Notes: a model not told the origin generated them from the letters alone. DNA of 45,684 nt from Delftia tsuruhatensis NBRC 16741 (GCF_001571325.1 NZ_BCTO01000071.1:1-45684); one strand, 5' to 3'. Counted from the first letter of the stretch, positions 1-8,427 are shown. A program made the numbers and translations.

Positions 1-1
1 T

Positions 2-1060
2 GTGGCCAGTGCGACCTGCACGCCCAATACCTTCCCGTTTGCGGGCAATGGCAGCTCCGTGCTGACGTGCACGGTGAACTTCACTGCGGCAGTGGCGGCC
101 GGTGGCAGCACCAGCTTCAACCTGCCAGCTGTTCCGACGGCGGTGGGCTCGAGCACGAACACGGCCTCCTACGATCCGTCGGGCGGCATCAGCCCGGTCA
201 ATCCGACGGCAGGTTGCACTGTGAACTGTGCATCGACACCAGCAACGCCGGTCACTCCCAGCACGCAGGTGCCGGTGGCTCCGACGCTGACGGTTTCGCC
301 GACCACGGTGGGAGGCTATCCGCAGATTTCCGGCACCGGCACGCCGGGCTACACGATCACGGTGAAGGATGGCTCGACGACGCTGTGTACGGCAATCGTC
401 GCGGCCGATCAGACGTGGAGCTGCACGCCGGGCGGCGGCTTGCCGACGCCGGGTCTGCACACGATCAGCGCGACCCAGACCAATCCTGGCAATGGCAACA
501 CCGGACCTGCCACAACGACTTCGCTCAACGTGCTCGGAACGACCTTCACGGGTCCGACAGCCACCGGGGCAGGCAACGCCACGGCGACCTTGAGCGGTGG
601 TGGCGCGGGCTGCGGGTTCGATGTGTCGCAGTCGTCCTTCGTCGCGGCTGCGGCGGGTGCGCCTGGCCAGTTGAGCTTCCCGTACGGCAATGTGCACTTC
701 GTGGCCCGTGGCTGTACGCCCAGCAGCTCGATCACGGTCAGCGTCACCTGGCCGGGGCCGGTGACCGGCATGGCGTACTGGAAGTTCGGTCCAGCATCCG
801 CAGGGGCGGCGGACTCCTGGTATCAGCCTGCGGGTGCGGTGGTGTCGGGCAATACGACCTCGGTGGTGGTCACCGATGGCGGCCAGGGTGATGACGATCG
901 CGCAGCCAATGGCGTGATCGTGGATCCCAGCGGTCCGGCGCGTGTGGGGGCGGCATCGGGTGCCCGGCCGATCCCTGCCCTCGAACCGCGCATGCTCGCC
1001 ATGGCCATGCTGCTGATGCTGGCTGCAGGCCTGTGGAATCTGCGCCGCAGACGCGGTTGA
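2..1060 (+). CDS. Surface/exported protein, C-terminal part: Ig-like domain, choice-of-anchor U domain, IPTL-CTERM tail (5' end outside window)
   Basis: The reading frame is open from the window edge, so the true start lies upstream and about 352 residues are visible. They begin in Thr/Ser/Ala-rich repeat-like sequence. Residues about 92-178 look like a bacterial Ig-like module (PTLTVSPTTVGG onward). Residues about 204-313 match the choice-of-anchor U pattern: CGFDVSQSSF, then a YWKFGP block, then the glycine/aspartate signature DGGQGDDDRAANG. The last 32 residues are a sorting tail: IPALEP, a hydrophobic helix and the basic end LRRRRG, as in IPTL-CTERM proteins processed by an exosortase-like enzyme. 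The protein is therefore expected to be exported and anchored or released at the cell surface. Even cysteine spacing suggests disulfides. The specific function is unknown. Confidence 0.8.
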   Translation: MASATCTPNTFPFAGNGSSVLTCTVNFTAAVAAGGSTSFNLPAVPTAVGSSTNTASYDPSGGISPVNPTAGCTVNCASTPATPVTPSTQVPVAPTLTVSPTTVGGYPQISGTGTPGYTITVKDGSTTLCTAIVAADQTWSCTPGGGLPTPGLHTISATQTNPGNGNTGPATTTSLNVLGTTFTGPTATGAGNATATLSGGGAGCGFDVSQSSFVAAAAGAPGQLSFPYGNVHFVARGCTPSSSITVSVTWPGPVTGMAYWKFGPASAGAADSWYQPAGAVVSGNTTSVVVTDGGQGDDDRAANGVIVDPSGPARVGAASGARPIPALEPRMLAMAMLLMLAAGLWNLRRRRG

Positions 1061-1085
1061 CACACGGTTGAAGAGGCGCTGAACC

Positions 1086-1118
1086 ATCGCCTGCCGAACC
1101 TGTTTCGGCAGGCGATTT
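1086..1118 (+). terminator. Rho-independent-type terminator after the IPTL-CTERM gene
   Basis: A perfect 13-base stem (1086-1098 with 1104-1116) has a 5-base loop and a short T run after it. It lies 25 bases past the stop codon at 1060. Confidence 0.75.
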
Positions 1119-1206
1119 CCATTGGGTAGAGGCGCTGCATCCCGGCGGCTCAAGCCTGCACGAAACCCCAGGCCGCCTTGCGGGCCTATCGCGCGTGCAA
1201 CACGCC

Positions 1207-1225
1207 GTAAATGAGAACAATTTAG
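1207..1225 (+). promoter_or_regulatory. Candidate Fur box
   Basis: The 19 bases here match the classical Fur consensus GATAATGATAATCATTATC at 11 of 19 positions by manual alignment, best in the left half (AATGA-AA). The site lies about 155 bases upstream of a reductase whose family is tied to iron and siderophore metabolism, which makes iron control plausible. The match is moderate and could be chance in an AT-rich promoter. Confidence 0.35.
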
Positions 1226-1381
1226 AATTTCGCGCTGATGGGTGCCTTGCATCCCTGGGTCCCGGCCGACGCACAGGCGCCTGGCCCCTTCATTCCTGCA
1301 CGCCTGCCTTCCATGCACCGTTCTGTCCTGATGTTCCGTTGCGCACCGTGATGGACCGCTGAACGCCGCCGCCTGCTCCCC

Positions 1382-4000
1382 ATGACTTTCAAGAAAATCT
1401 GGTTCCAGTTGCACTGGTTCGCCGGCATTACGGCCGGCACGGTGCTCATCGTCATCGGGCTGTCGGGCGCGGTGTTCTCGTTCCATGAGGAGATCCTGGG
1501 CTGGCTGAATCCCGGCACTGTCTCCGTGCCTGCGCGCGATGACCCACCGCTGGGGCCGCCGCAGATTGCGCAGGCGCTGCGCGAGGCCGGCGAGCAGCGC
1601 GTGGTCCAGCGCATCACCGTCTTTGCCGAGCCCGGCCGCTCGGCCCAGGTGGCCTTCAAGCCGCCGGCCGGCCAGCGCCGGGGCCAGACGGTCTTTGTCG
1701 ATCCCTACACGGGCGCGCAGATGCCCGAGCAACACGGCACGGAGTTCTTCGAATGGGTGGAGCGCCTGCACCGCTGGCTGCTGCTGTCGCGCGATGACGG
1801 CAAGCCGATCACGGGCACCCTGGCCGGCCTGTTGCTGATGCTGTCGCTGTCGGGCCTGTACCTGCGCTGGCCGCGCCGGCCGCTGTCCTGGCGCACCTGG
1901 CTGACCTTCGACCCGGCGCTCAAGGGCCGCTCCTTCCTCTGGGGCCTGCACTCGGTGGCGGGCACCTGGGCCCTGGTGGCCTATGTGGTGTTCACCTGCA
2001 CCGGCATGTACTGGGCCTTTGGCGTGGTGCGCAGCACGGTGGATGGCTGGGCCGGCGTGCCGCCGCGCGTGGCCGCTCCCGCGGCGCCGTCCTCGAAACC
2101 CGGTGGCGGCCGGCCTGAGCCGACTGGCGCGCAGCAGCCCATCGACATCGCGCCCGGCTGGGCCGCCTTCGAGCGCATCGCCCATGGCTGGCAGTTCGCC
2201 CAGCTGCGCCTGCCCGAGCGCGCGGGCCAGCCCCTGCAGATCAGCTGGCTGGATGCCGATGCCGCCCATGAGCGCGCGCGCAACCAGATGGCGTTGCTGC
2301 CCGATGGCACGGTGCAGCGCGACGAGCGCTATGCCGACCTGCCCACGGGCCGCCGCGCCGTGGGCGCCATCTACCCGCTGCACATGGGCACTTATTTCGG
2401 CATGCCGGGGCGCATCTTCATGACGCTGGCCTCGCTGATCATGCCCCTGTTCGCCATCACGGGCTGGATGCTCTACCTGGACCGCCGGCGCAAGGCGCGC
2501 GCCCTGGCCAAGGAGCGCCAGGCGCTGATGGCGGACCCGCCACCGTCCGCGCCTGCAGGCCAGGACACCGTGCTGGTCGCCTTCGCCAGCCAGGCCGGCC
2601 GCGCCGAGCGCCTGGCCGTGGCCACCGTGGCCGCGTTGCGCGGCGCAGGCATGGCGGCCAGCCTGCAATCCGTGGCGGCGCTGGATGCCGAGCAACTGCG
2701 CCACCATCGGCGCGTGCTCTTCGTGGCCAGCACCTTTGGCGAAGGCGACCCGCCCGATGCCGCGCGCCGCTTTGCCCGCCTGCTGGGCGCGGCCTCGGGC
2801 TCGGCCCTGCCGCACCTGCAATACGGCCTGCTGGCGTTGGGCGACCGGCAGTACGCGGCCTTCTGCGGCTTTGGTCATGCGCTGGACCACCAGCTGCGCC
2901 GCCTGGGCGCACAGCCCGTGTTTCCGCTGATCGAGATGGATGGCGAGGACGCCCAGGCCTGGCATGCCTGGCAGCAGGCGTTGGCAGGGCATTTCAGCGC
3001 CGTGCTGCCCGTGTGCGATGCCCTGCCTGCGTCTTCGGCGGAACCGCTTGCCGATGCCACGGCCTTTGCCTCATGGCCGCTGCAGGCGCGCAGCCTGTGC
3101 AACGCGGGCAGCCAGGGCGCAGGGCTTTATGTGCTGGACTTGGCACCGCCCGAAGGCGTGGCCCCGCTGTGGCGGGCTGGTGCGCTGGCCGAGGTGCTGC
3201 CACGCCATGGCGCAGCCACCGTGCAGGCCTGGCTGGCCGTCCAGGAATGCGACGGTTCGGCCCCCGTGCAATGGCGCCAGCAGACCTGCACGCTGGCCGA
3301 GGCGCTGGCCGCCAGCGTGCTGCCGGCCCCGGGCGACATCGCCCCCGGCACCGCGCCCCAGGCCGTGGCCGATGCGCTGCGGCCCCTGCTGCCGCGCAGC
3401 TACTCGGTCGCCTCGCTGCCGCAGGACGGCCATGTGCGGCTGCTGGTGCGCCAGGCCCGCCATGACGGCGGCCTGGGCGTGGCGTCGGGCTGGCTGACGG
3501 CGCATGCGGCCCGGGGCACCTCCGTGGCCATGAGACTGGTGGAAAACCGCGCCTTCGAGCCGCGCGAAGAGGCAGGTGCCGAGCCCGATGCGCCGGCCAT
3601 CTTCATCGGCAACGGCTCCGGCTATGCCGGCCTGCGCGGCCACCTGCTGGCGCGCATGCACGCAGGCCGCCACCGCAACTGGCTGCTGTTCGGCGAACGC
3701 CAGCGGGCCCATGACGGGTACTGCGAGGCCGAGGTCTCCGGCTGGCTGGCCGCAGGCAAGCTGCAGCGCGCCGACTTCATCTACTCCCGCGACCAGGCCC
3801 GGCGCCGCTACGTGCAGGACGCCCTGCGCGAAGCCGCCGAACCCCTGCGCGACTGGATCGCCGATGGCGCCGTGCTCTACGTCTGCGGCAGCGCCGACGG
3901 CATGGCCGCAGGCGTCGATGCCGCGCTGGCCGACATCCTGGGCGCTACCGCCGTCGAAGACCTGATCGTCGAAGGCCGTTACCGCAGGGATGTGTACTGA
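1382..4000 (+). CDS. Fused PepSY-associated membrane protein / sulfite-reductase-type flavoprotein (NADPH-FAD-FMN reductase)
   Basis: The 872-residue protein has two halves. Residues 1-370 are a PepSY-TM unit with four membrane helices at about 13-35, 138-157, 188-212 and 346-368 and a periplasmic domain between the last two. Residues about 395-530 form a flavodoxin domain (VLVAFASQAGRAERLA, then STFGEGDPP), followed by an FAD/NADPH ferredoxin-reductase unit as in CysJ and P450 reductase. The latter ends with YVCGSADGMAAGV and the terminal aromatic tail. The expected role is moving electrons from cytosolic NADPH through FAD and FMN to the membrane or periplasm, in related systems probably to reduce ferric siderophores. 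It is monocistronic with a possible Fur site upstream. The start is the first ATG giving a clean first helix, although the ribosome-binding site is poor. Confidence 0.85.
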   Translation: MTFKKIWFQLHWFAGITAGTVLIVIGLSGAVFSFHEEILGWLNPGTVSVPARDDPPLGPPQIAQALREAGEQRVVQRITVFAEPGRSAQVAFKPPAGQRRGQTVFVDPYTGAQMPEQHGTEFFEWVERLHRWLLLSRDDGKPITGTLAGLLLMLSLSGLYLRWPRRPLSWRTWLTFDPALKGRSFLWGLHSVAGTWALVAYVVFTCTGMYWAFGVVRSTVDGWAGVPPRVAAPAAPSSKPGGGRPEPTGAQQPIDIAPGWAAFERIAHGWQFAQLRLPERAGQPLQISWLDADAAHERARNQMALLPDGTVQRDERYADLPTGRRAVGAIYPLHMGTYFGMPGRIFMTLASLIMPLFAITGWMLYLDRRRKARALAKERQALMADPPPSAPAGQDTVLVAFASQAGRAERLAVATVAALRGAGMAASLQSVAALDAEQLRHHRRVLFVASTFGEGDPPDAARRFARLLGAASGSALPHLQYGLLALGDRQYAAFCGFGHALDHQLRRLGAQPVFPLIEMDGEDAQAWHAWQQALAGHFSAVLPVCDALPASSAEPLADATAFASWPLQARSLCNAGSQGAGLYVLDLAPPEGVAPLWRAGALAEVLPRHGAATVQAWLAVQECDGSAPVQWRQQTCTLAEALAASVLPAPGDIAPGTAPQAVADALRPLLPRSYSVASLPQDGHVRLLVRQARHDGGLGVASGWLTAHAARGTSVAMRLVENRAFEPREEAGAEPDAPAIFIGNGSGYAGLRGHLLARMHAGRHRNWLLFGERQRAHDGYCEAEVSGWLAAGKLQRADFIYSRDQARRRYVQDALREAAEPLRDWIADGAVLYVCGSADGMAAGVDAALADILGATAVEDLIVEGRYRRDVY

Positions 4001-4020
4001 GGTGAAGCGCCGCGTCTTAA

Positions 4021-4162
4021 TGCACAGCGCATGAAACTGGCGCGGCCCAAGTCAGGGACACCGAGCAAGGGCCGCCCCGCCGCGAGGGTGTCGTCCCCCT
4101 CCCGCGTAGCGAGAGAGGGCGCCGTGCATACGGGGGAAGGCGCGTAAGCGCCTCAGGGGGTG
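4021..4162. repeat. Dispersed intergenic repeat, copy 1
   Basis: This block of about 140 bases is clearly homologous to 37461-37607, sharing GCAAGGGCCGCCCCGC, TGTCGTCCCCCTCCC, GGGGGAAGGCGCG and AGCGCCTCAGGGGGTG in the same order. Both copies lie between convergent genes, and each contains internal inverted repeats (for example AGGCGC/GCGCCT), so the transcripts should fold strongly. It probably acts as a bidirectional terminator or a REP-like element. It reaches into the 3' end of the minus-strand gene and supplies that gene's stop codon. Confidence 0.75.
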
Positions 4163-5313
4163 ATGTACCTCTCCTTGCCGAGATTGAGCATCAACCGGTT
4201 CGCCCAGCCGAACAGCGCGGCCGAATGCAGCATGTCCAGGATTTCCTGGTCCGTGAGGCCGGCATCGCGCAGCGGCTGCAGCTGGGCAGCGCCAAAGCTG
4301 CCCGGCGCGCGCGTCAGGGCCAGCGAGGACTGGATGATGGCGCGTTCGCGCGCATTGGTGCCGGCCGTGTCCGGGTCATCGAACATCTGGGCCATGACAT
4401 CGTTGCGCTTGGCCAGCTGCTCGAAACGCTGGGCGTGGACCGATGCGCAGTACACGCAGCCGTTGGAGCGCGACACGGTCGTGGCCGCCACCTCGCGCTC
4501 GGCGCGCGACAGGCCGCCGGGCGCGTACATGATGGCGTTGAAGGCCTGCGAGCGCTCCGACAGCACGCGCGGCTGGCGGGCCAGCAGCAGGTAGAAGTCC
4601 GACGTGCGCGCCTTGGGGTGGCTCAGGTCCAGCACGGCCTGCTGCTCGGCCGTGGCCGTGGCGGGGTCGAGCACGGGCAGCCAGGACGTCCAGTCCAGCG
4701 TCTCGCTGGTGTAGCCGTTGCGGCGCAGCGGCTCGCCCGGTGGCGGCAGGTTGGCGGGGTGCACGAAGGGTGCGGCGGCGGCTTCGGCAGCCGGCGTGCT
4801 GGCCTGGCCGCCCAGCGCGACCATGGCCTGCACGCCCGCGAACAGGCGCAATTGGTAGGCGATGAAGCCCACCAGCTGGGCCACCAGCACGGTGTCGTCG
4901 ATGGACAGGCCGGACTCGGGCATGGCCAGCAGGGCCGCGCGGTCGCTCTCGGCCGGGTGCAGGGCCAGGGTGCGCACGAAGTGCAGGGCCGCATCCAGGC
5001 GGGCGTTGCCGGTCTGGGCGCCGGGCTGGGCCAGCACGGTGCGCAGCGCGGGCGTCAGGGCGTCGCCCAGGGACTCGGCACGTTGGCGGTATTCATCGGC
5101 CAGGGCCAGGACGCCGCTGACGCGGCATTGCTCGCTGGCCAGCACCAGGCGCTCGGCGCGCGACAGGCTGTCGGCCAGGCCGTCGCCCAGCAGCAGGTCC
5201 TCGCAGGCCTGGGTGGCGATGGCCACCTTGTCGCGCTGGCGGCGCGTGGCGAAAACGGGGGACTGGTCGGTCAGGCCGGCCAGGCGGTCGATGGTGTCGT
5301 TGGCGGTGGTCAT
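4153..5313 (-). CDS. CMD/AhpD-like peroxidase-domain protein (fused Avi_7170 + Avi_7169 types)
   Basis: The 386-residue protein starts at the ATG ending at 5313, 7 bases after the stop of the upstream oxidoreductase. The N-terminal half (about 1-170) resembles the CMD-domain proteins of the Avi_7170 group. The C-terminal half (about 190-386) is an alkylhydroperoxidase-like domain with the AhpD active-site signature: glutamate in REVAATT, then CVYC, then H three residues on. Genes encoding the two domains are usually adjacent; here they are one chain. The likely activity is thiol-dependent peroxidase or a related redox step. It is cotranscribed with the FAD monooxygenase and probably the Bug receptor. 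The C-terminus (…ERYITP) ends inside the intergenic repeat. Substrate unknown. Confidence 0.75.
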   Translation of the reverse strand: MTTANDTIDRLAGLTDQSPVFATRRQRDKVAIATQACEDLLLGDGLADSLSRAERLVLASEQCRVSGVLALADEYRQRAESLGDALTPALRTVLAQPGAQTGNARLDAALHFVRTLALHPAESDRAALLAMPESGLSIDDTVLVAQLVGFIAYQLRLFAGVQAMVALGGQASTPAAEAAAAPFVHPANLPPPGEPLRRNGYTSETLDWTSWLPVLDPATATAEQQAVLDLSHPKARTSDFYLLLARQPRVLSERSQAFNAIMYAPGGLSRAEREVAATTVSRSNGCVYCASVHAQRFEQLAKRNDVMAQMFDDPDTAGTNARERAIIQSSLALTRAPGSFGAAQLQPLRDAGLTDQEILDMLHSAALFGWANRLMLNLGKERYITP

Positions 5314-5320
5314 GGGTATC

Positions 5321-6802
5321 TCAGGTCTTGTCTGCCAGGGCCCGCACGCGGGCTTCGGGGTCGGCGAGCGTCCATTCGCTGCCGTCGAGCTCGGGCTCGG
5401 AATAGGACTGCAGCTGGGCGTAGTGGTGTTCCAGGTCCTCGCGGTAGAACAGCGAGGCCAGGCCCTGGGCCAGCTTGCGCGCGCCGTCGCTGATGGCGGG
5501 GATATCACCCGACACCGTGCCGTGCGACAGCGCGGCCGGATAGCAAAAGCAGTGCACATGGTCCAGGCCGGGCAGGGCGCCGGGCGTCTTTTCCTGGAAC
5601 TCGAACAGCGGGCCCAGGTCGGGCGAGTCCGACAGTTCCTGGTCCTCGGCACCCGCCTCGGGCACGAAGCGGTCGCTCCAGATGCGCACATGGGGCGCCA
5701 GGTCGGCGAACTCGGGGCGCTGGCGCCAGTCGATGGCAAAGCCGGTGGAGACGATCAGGAAGTCCAGCACGAACACGCCGCGCGGCGTGCTCACGCGCAG
5801 CTTGTCGCCTGCCTGCTCCACCTTCTGCACGGCGCAGCCCAGGTTGAAGTGGGCGTTGGCGTGGCGCGAGACGCGCAGCGTGCTGCCGTGCGGCGGTGGC
5901 ACCTGCTGCACGTTGATGTAGTGGCGTATGCGCCATTTCCAGGCGTCGGGCAGCAGGAACTGGCCGTGCGTGAGGCCGGGCGTGCCCGAGCCCTTGGATT
6001 TGTTGATGCGCGGCAGGTCGCTGCGGCGCACCAGCAGGTCCACGCTGGCGGCGCCGTTCTCCAGCGCGGTGGCCGCGCTGTCCATGGCCGACGAGCCCGC
6101 GCCCACCACGCCCACGTGCAGGCCGGCCAGGCGGCGGTAGTCGAGCACGTCGGAGGAATGCGCCCAGCGGCTGCGGTCCACGCCCTGCATGAAGGCGGGG
6201 ATCTGCGGGCCGCCCAGGCCGTCGCGGCCCGTGGCCAGCACCACGCGGCGCGCCAGCCAGGTGCGCGAGGCGCCATCGGCCGTCACATCGACCTCGACCG
6301 TGCCGTCGGCCTGCGGGCGGATGGCCGTGACCTGATGGCCGTTACGCACGTCGCAGCGCATCACGCGGCGGTACCAGCGCAGGTAGTCCATCCACTGCAG
6401 GCGCGGGATCTTGTCCAGCGCGGCCCAGGCTTCGCGGCCCCATTGGGCGATGAACCAGGCGCGGAAGGTCAGCGAGGGCAGGCCCAGCGCGGGGCCGGTC
6501 AGCTCCTTGGGCGAGCGCAGGGTTTCCATGCGCGCCGTCGTGGCCCAGGGGCCTTCGAAGTCCAGCGGGGCCTTGTCCAGCAAAACGGCCGCGATGCCCA
6601 GCTGGGACAGCGCGGCCGACAGGGACAGGCCGGCCTGGCCGGCGCCGATGACCAGGACATCGTGCACGGGCTGGCCGTCGCGGGTGGAGGGAGGGATCCA
6701 GGCCTTGGCAGGCCAGCCCAGGGCGACGAGGTCGTCGCGCAGGCGTTCTTCAAGGGCAGCCAGGCCCGCAGGGGCCGCGGCTGCCGGTTCGGTCAGGGAC
6801 AT
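5321..6802 (-). CDS. FAD/NAD(P)H-dependent flavin monooxygenase-like oxidoreductase
   Basis: The 493-residue product has an N-terminal Rossmann motif GAGQAG near residue 50 (FAD) and a second nucleotide-binding motif GAGSSA near the middle (NADPH). A TGF-type motif (STGFAIDWRQRP) precedes the C-terminal part. This is the plan of class B flavin monooxygenases (FMO, Baeyer-Villiger and N-hydroxylating enzymes), although the exact FMO fingerprint FxGxxxHxxxF is not obvious. It probably oxygenates a small organic substrate brought in with the help of the upstream Bug receptor. It lies 65 bases downstream of the receptor gene and 7 bases upstream of the CMD gene, so the three probably form one operon. 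Confidence 0.75.
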   Translation of the reverse strand: MSLTEPAAAAPAGLAALEERLRDDLVALGWPAKAWIPPSTRDGQPVHDVLVIGAGQAGLSLSAALSQLGIAAVLLDKAPLDFEGPWATTARMETLRSPKELTGPALGLPSLTFRAWFIAQWGREAWAALDKIPRLQWMDYLRWYRRVMRCDVRNGHQVTAIRPQADGTVEVDVTADGASRTWLARRVVLATGRDGLGGPQIPAFMQGVDRSRWAHSSDVLDYRRLAGLHVGVVGAGSSAMDSAATALENGAASVDLLVRRSDLPRINKSKGSGTPGLTHGQFLLPDAWKWRIRHYINVQQVPPPHGSTLRVSRHANAHFNLGCAVQKVEQAGDKLRVSTPRGVFVLDFLIVSTGFAIDWRQRPEFADLAPHVRIWSDRFVPEAGAEDQELSDSPDLGPLFEFQEKTPGALPGLDHVHCFCYPAALSHGTVSGDIPAISDGARKLAQGLASLFYREDLEHHYAQLQSYSEPELDGSEWTLADPEARVRALADKT

Positions 6803-6867
6803 AGACTCACCAGGAACTCACGAGGAAAGGCGCGCCAGCGGGGCAGGGCCTGCGGGCGCGCGCGGCA

Positions 6868-7875
6868 TCAATCGATGCTGATTTTCGCGTCTTTGACCAC
6901 CTGTGCCCATTTCAGGCGGTCGTTGTGCACGGTTTTCTTGAACTGCTCGGGCGTCTCTATGCGGATGGCATTGCCCTGGGACTCGAAGCGCGCACGCACC
7001 TCGGGCAGCTCCAGCACCTCGCGCACGGCCTGGCCGAGCTTGGCCACGATGGCCGGGTCCGTGCCCTTGGGCGCGAAGATGCCGAACCAGATCGAGCTGT
7101 CGAAGCCCTTGGTGCCCGTCAGGCCGCTGGAGGCGATGGTGGGCACTTCCTTGATCACTTCCACGGGCTTGGCCGTGGTCACGCCCAGCAGGCGCACCTT
7201 GCCGCTCTTGTAGTGCGGCAGCACGGTCTGGACCTGGTTCATGATGCAGCAGGTCTCGCCGCGCAGCACCGAGGTGATGGCCTCGGGGCCGCCCTTGTAG
7301 GGCACGTGGACCATGTTCAGCCCCAGGCGCGCATTGAACTCTGCAAAGGCCATGTGCGTGCCCGCGCCGTTGCCCGTGGAGGCGTAGTTGTACTTGCCGG
7401 GGTTGGCCTTGATCTCGTCCACGAACTCCTTGAGGTTCCTGACGTTGATCACGTTGGGGTTGATGGTCAGCACGTTGGACACATCGATCAGCGGCGCCAC
7501 GGGCACGAAGTCGGTTTCCACGTCAAACGGCAGCTTCTTGTAAAGCGCCGCATTGCTGCCGTGCGTAGCCGCCGTGCCGAAGGCCAGCGTGTAGCCGTCC
7601 GGCTTGGCGCGCGCCACGATCTCGCTGGCGATGTTGCCGGCCGCACCCGACTTGTAGTCAATGATCAGGGGCTGGCCCAGGCGCTGGGACAGCGGCTCCT
7701 GCACGCCGCGCGCGATCACGTCCACGCCCGAGCCTGCCGGGAAGCCCAGGATCATGGTCACGGGCTGGTGCGGCCACGAAGCCGCCGAATCGGCTGCCAC
7801 CGCTGCGGTGGAGCCGAGGACGGCCAGGGCCGCGGCGGCGGCGGGAATCCAGGAGCGGAAAAGCGAGGGGCGCAT
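6868..7875 (-). CDS. Bug family tripartite-tricarboxylate-type periplasmic solute-binding receptor
   Basis: The 335-residue product has a Sec signal peptide (MRPSLFRSW, an alanine-rich core, cleavage near AVAA-DS). A typical Bug fold follows: WPHQPVTMILGFPAGSGVDV at the N-terminus, GAAGNIASEIVARAKPDGYT, and the VPYKGGPEAI region. I chose the ATG ending at 7875 because it gives a standard signal peptide. A TTG ending at 7902 would add nine residues and has an AGGA about 11 bases before it, so it remains possible. No TctA/TctB membrane genes lie nearby, as is usual for orphan Bug receptors in Burkholderiales. It is the first gene of a putative catabolic operon. Ligand unknown. Confidence 0.85.
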   Translation of the reverse strand: MRPSLFRSWIPAAAAALAVLGSTAAVAADSAASWPHQPVTMILGFPAGSGVDVIARGVQEPLSQRLGQPLIIDYKSGAAGNIASEIVARAKPDGYTLAFGTAATHGSNAALYKKLPFDVETDFVPVAPLIDVSNVLTINPNVINVRNLKEFVDEIKANPGKYNYASTGNGAGTHMAFAEFNARLGLNMVHVPYKGGPEAITSVLRGETCCIMNQVQTVLPHYKSGKVRLLGVTTAKPVEVIKEVPTIASSGLTGTKGFDSSIWFGIFAPKGTDPAIVAKLGQAVREVLELPEVRARFESQGNAIRIETPEQFKKTVHNDRLKWAQVVKDAKISID

Positions 7876-7990
7876 GGTGTGCAGGGAAATCCGGTGAATC
7901 AATTCCCATATTTTCCTGAGAACTTAATGAGCCACTTTTATATGCATATGTTGGTATGAAGCCAGTGTGGGCATGGCCGCAGCGCTCAGC

Positions 7991-8016
7991 AAAAAGCCCG
8001 CCGATGGGGCGGGCTT
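7991..8016 (-). terminator. Rho-independent terminator of the WxxGxW repeat gene
   Basis: Read on the minus strand, this is a 9-base stem (8008-8016 with 7994-8002) with a 5-base loop followed by TTTTT. It lies about 20 bases beyond the stop of the gene at 8038. A smaller GGGCG/CGCCC hairpin precedes it. Confidence 0.85.
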
Positions 8017-8037
8017 CATGCCGGGCGCAAGCGCCCA

Positions 8038-8427
8038 TCAATGGCGGTAGGGGTTGTTGGGGCGGCGGTCATGGCGGTCCGGCACGCCGTCGCGGTCACG
8101 GTCCCAGCGGCCGGGTGCGTAGCCCCAGCGACCACCGTGCTGCGACCACACGGGCTGGCGGTACACATAGCCGGGACGCGCCTTGACCCAGTGGCCGGCC
8201 ACCCAGGCATGGCGGTGGCCTTGCGGGCGCCAGTAGCCCGGCGCCCACACATAGCCGCGGCGCGGTGCCGGAACGGCCTCGTAGCGCATGGGAGGAGGCG
8301 CGCCGAACTGCACAGAGATGGCGGCGCCCGGCGCCGCATAGGTCACGTTGGCCTGGGCCTGCGCGGTCCCGGCCCATCCGGCCAGGGCCACGGTCGCGGC
8401 GATCAGCGGTGTGCGAAGGGAAATCAT
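8038..8427 (-). CDS. Exported WxxGxW (YXWGXW) repeat protein
   Basis: The 129-residue protein starts at the ATG ending at 8427, which has an AAGGAG 5 bases upstream. This start gives a clean signal peptide (MISLRTPLIAATVALAGW, cleavage after AQA). The mature part carries three aromatic-glycine repeats (YVWAPGYW, AWVAGHW, YAPGRW) typical of small WxxGxW/BcpO-related periplasmic proteins, then a charged Asp/Arg/Asn-rich tail (DRDRDGVPDRHDRRPNN) resembling calcium-binding thrombospondin-type loops. Monocistronic with its own terminator. Role unknown, probably in the periplasm or outer membrane. Confidence 0.75.
   Translation of the reverse strand: MISLRTPLIAATVALAGWAGTAQAQANVTYAAPGAAISVQFGAPPPMRYEAVPAPRRGYVWAPGYWRPQGHRHAWVAGHWVKARPGYVYRQPVWSQHGGRWGYAPGRWDRDRDGVPDRHDRRPNNPYRH

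Larger units (their letters stand above)
1061..1381. other. Gene-free stretch between the surface protein and the PepSY reductase
   Basis: It holds the terminator at 1086-1118 and a Fur-like site near 1207-1225, the only AT-rich patch here and presumably the promoter region of the downstream reductase. No credible small gene was seen. The Shine-Dalgarno region just before 1382 is weak. Confidence 0.6.

Noticed and set aside
7935..7950. TATATGCATATG palindrome upstream of the first Bug gene as an operator
   Set aside because: It is a short AT palindrome that can arise by chance in a promoter. No regulator gene is adjacent.
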